A DNA stretch of 64,000 nt from Pleionea sp. CnH1-48 (GTDB lineage Bacteria > Pseudomonadota > Gammaproteobacteria > Enterobacterales > Kangiellaceae): contig NZ_JAMXSB010000018.1 in NCBI RefSeq assembly GCF_024124665.1, positions 100,331 to 164,330 on the forward strand. The letters are read 5' to 3'. Shown here one piece after another: positions 62,730 to 64,000 of this stretch (positions are counted from its first letter, which is position 1; each line of letters starts with the position of its first letter). Under the pieces are notes generated by a model, which did no database searches, had not been told where the DNA came from, and was given only the letters and a program-made list of their open reading frames with translations. Position numbers and translations under genes: made by a program.

Positions 62730-62836
62730 CTTTTTTGTAATAAATTGATACCTGCTTCTCACTTTTACCCCTTCAGAAAATCGAGATATTGTCGATAAAA
62801 ATAGTGTAACGGCAATCATCACTAGACGGGGGCACT

Positions 62837-63262
62837 ATGACTGACTTGATACGCACAAACACACTGTTCAAGTCATGGATGGCAAAACTGGCTTTTTTGT
62901 TAACTGCTTTACAAGCGGTTGCATGTTGTGCGCAAGAGTCTTCATTTACCTTTAATACTGTCGCTTCAAAAACTCAACACCTGGTCATACCACTTGGTAG
63001 CCGTCAAGGTATCGAATACATCGAAACAGAAGGTGATTTGTCATCTTACGAAATTTCTTTTTACACTGAGCGCAAAGCAAACTTTAAATCCAGCTCGTCT
63101 TACTCTCTTAAACATCATCCCGCTCAGTTTCGTGTTACTTTAAAAGGCTACAGCTTATTTGAAGCTACTCAAGATAAAGCATCTTTCTTCTCTCTGGATC
63201 GTGCGAAAGAGCGCAACATCCGCAAGCCCCAAATCATGATTTCTTTTACTAAACGTTTTTAA
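62837..63262 (+). CDS. Hypothetical secreted protein (141 residues)
   Basis: The ATG has a GGGGG-type site 9 nt upstream. A hydrophobic segment (about 15-30, MAKLAFLLTALQAVACCA) looks like a signal peptide, possibly preceded by a short extension; ACC could even act as a weak lipobox-like region. The mature part is beta-prone (HLVIPLGSRQGIEYI, SYEISFYTERKA) and ends ISFTKRF with a terminal Phe. No family recognised. Confidence 0.6.
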   Translation: MTDLIRTNTLFKSWMAKLAFLLTALQAVACCAQESSFTFNTVASKTQHLVIPLGSRQGIEYIETEGDLSSYEISFYTERKANFKSSSSYSLKHHPAQFRVTLKGYSLFEATQDKASFFSLDRAKERNIRKPQIMISFTKRF

Positions 63263-63285
63263 TTCATTCTCCTCGTGGTTATTAC

Positions 63286-63321
63286 GTTGACCCTTTGTCA
63301 ACCCTCGGCCGCAAGGCCGAG
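63286..63321 (+). terminator. Double hairpin after the hypothetical gene
   Basis: GTTGAC/GTCAAC (63286-63291 and 63297-63302) is followed by CTCGGCC, GCAA, GGCCGAG (63304-63321) and a pyrimidine-rich tail. Probable terminator or small repeat. Confidence 0.55.
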
Positions 63322-63529
63322 TGCTTGCTTTCTCTCTAACTTTTCCTTTGACCCTTGTTCCATCATCACTAAGATTTTTCTTTTCTATTTACTCTGAACA
63401 TATAGATATATTTATACTGGAAGCTTATTTGAATGCTTTCATTAGTTGATGATAAAACTGTAGTGGTCTAATAAATTCGTACAAAGAGTGCTGTTCTTAT
63501 ATATGATAGAAAGAAAAGGTACGAATAAG

Positions 63530-63835
63530 ATGAAAACCAAAACATACAGTCAAGAATTTAAGATTGAAGCAGCTAACTTGTTGTTAGAACAAGGGTATAC
63601 GTATGAACAAGCTTGCAAAGCTGTCGGCGTAAGCCGTTCTGCGCTAAGCTTATGGATTAGGCAATTACGAGCTGAACGTTCCGGTGAGACACCGACAACA
63701 GGTCGAGCTCTTACTCCTGAACAACAGAAAATACAAGCATTAGAAGCTCAGTTAAAGCGTGCAGAACGGGAGAAAGAGATTTTAAAAAAGGCTACCGCTC
63801 TCTTAATGTCAGACTCCATCAAATCGTCTTATTGA
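63530..63835 (+). CDS. IS3-family transposase OrfA
   Basis: A 101-residue DNA-binding half of the transposase. A helix-turn-helix (YSQEFKIEAANLLLEQGY, then QACKAVGVSRSALSLWI) is followed by a leucine-zipper coiled coil (ALEAQLKRAEREKEILKKA). The slippery heptamer A-AAA-AAG at 63784-63790 lies 45 nt before its stop, as expected for -1 frameshifting into OrfB. Confidence 0.92.
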   Translation: MKTKTYSQEFKIEAANLLLEQGYTYEQACKAVGVSRSALSLWIRQLRAERSGETPTTGRALTPEQQKIQALEAQLKRAEREKEILKKATALLMSDSIKSSY

Positions 63836-64000
63836 TTGATGAATTAAGAGAGAGTTATAAGTTGTGTGAAGTGCTTTCTGCATTGAGTATTGCTCGTAGT
63901 AGTTACTCTTATCATCAACAAAAAAGACGAATACAGGATGTTGAACGAGAGCGTTTAAAAGCTAAAGTTATCGCTATTCATCAGGCAAGCCGAGGAGCGG
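63790..64000 (+). CDS. IS3-family transposase OrfB, N-terminal part (partial)
   Basis: In the -1 frame after the slippery site the product reads GYRSLNVRLHQIVLLIDELR, then SYKLCEVLSALSIARSSYSY, then a basic region leading to AIHQASRGA. This is the HTH_21 start of the OrfB integrase. There is no ATG in this frame near the junction, which favours a frameshifted OrfAB fusion. The catalytic DDE domain is outside the window. Confidence 0.85.

Larger units (their letters stand above)
63459..64000 (+). mobile_element. IS3-family insertion sequence, left part (runs off right edge)
   Basis: orfA and the start of orfB in the overlapping -1 arrangement are visible. The probable left end is near 63459 (TGTAGTGGTCTAATAAATTC), beginning with TG as usual for IS3. 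The right inverted repeat and target duplication are outside the window. Confidence 0.85.

Noticed and set aside
63530..64000. Frame break between OrfA and OrfB as a pseudogene
   Set aside because: The A-AAA-AAG slippery site and overlap are the normal programmed -1 frameshift of IS3 elements.

Overview
The window looks like chromosomal sequence from a marine, aerobic gammaproteobacterium with moderate to low G+C. Gene content and order support this: fadD-rnd-ycgL-ycgM-ycgN, slyX beside a glutathione peroxidase, yqcC, nudC, hrpA, proBA, a TIGR03503-like VWA protein, an NSS transporter, an NhaC antiporter and a large TonB-dependent receptor. I lean towards a Kangiellaceae/Alteromonadales-like organism, but that is inference from gene content and not a measured placement. 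Nearly all of the window is ordinary core and near-core genome. The only clear mobile element is an IS3-family insertion that runs off the right edge.

Layout. 1-7.1 kb: electron-transfer flavoprotein genes (ETF-QO divergent from etfBA), a short-chain dehydrogenase, slyX, glutathione peroxidase, a secreted M28 peptidase and an enoyl-CoA hydratase. 7.1-12 kb: an NMT1-PAS-GGDEF protein with inverted repeats in its leader, a small Arg-rich ORF, a DASS transporter and an orphan ParA. 12.4-21.6 kb: a secreted S9 peptidase facing a minus-strand cluster of TonB-dependent receptor, sulfotransferase, tryptophan-halogenase-like enzyme and an unusual secreted TonB/Sel1 protein. 22.4-28.8 kb: yqcC, an AidB-type acyl-CoA dehydrogenase, an ATP-grasp protein, a hairpin-rich gap, a TlpA-like thioredoxin, nudC and yeiH. 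29-31.8 kb: a GntR(YtrA)-ABC transporter operon ending in a tiny membrane protein. 31.8-36.6 kb: a TesA lipoprotein, cupin, DUF2288, a TPR histidine kinase, DUF3016 and DUF4404. 36.6-39.1 kb: proBA behind a leader that has the layout of a proline attenuator. 39.4-48.4 kb: PhoD phosphatase, two sodium-coupled transporters, a metallo-beta-lactamase-fold protein, ComFB, an alpha/beta hydrolase and a double-receiver protein. 48.6-56 kb: fadD-rnd-ycgLMN, then a VWA/coiled-coil membrane pair. 56.2-57.5 kb: two near-identical tRNA-Asp genes, each with its own promoter, flanking a nitroreductase. 57.8-64 kb: an orphan alpha/beta hydrolase, hrpA, a secreted hypothetical and the IS3 element.

How the genes fit together. 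FadD, the acyl-CoA dehydrogenase, the enoyl-CoA hydratase, ETF and ETF-QO outline acyl-CoA oxidation feeding electrons to ubiquinone. The secreted S9 and M28 peptidases and PhoD suggest use of extracellular peptides and phosphoesters, with sodium-dependent uptake (DASS, NSS, NhaC). c-di-GMP signalling is represented by a GGDEF enzyme and possibly by ComFB as a receptor.

The most interesting candidates are: (1) a short leader ORF with four proline codons in a six-codon span, followed by mutually exclusive hairpins and a terminator immediately before proB, which looks like ribosome-mediated proline attenuation of proBA; (2) the receptor-sulfotransferase-halogenase-TonB/Sel1 cluster; (3) the duplicated tRNA-Asp flanking a nitroreductase; and (4) the VWA/coiled-coil membrane pair.
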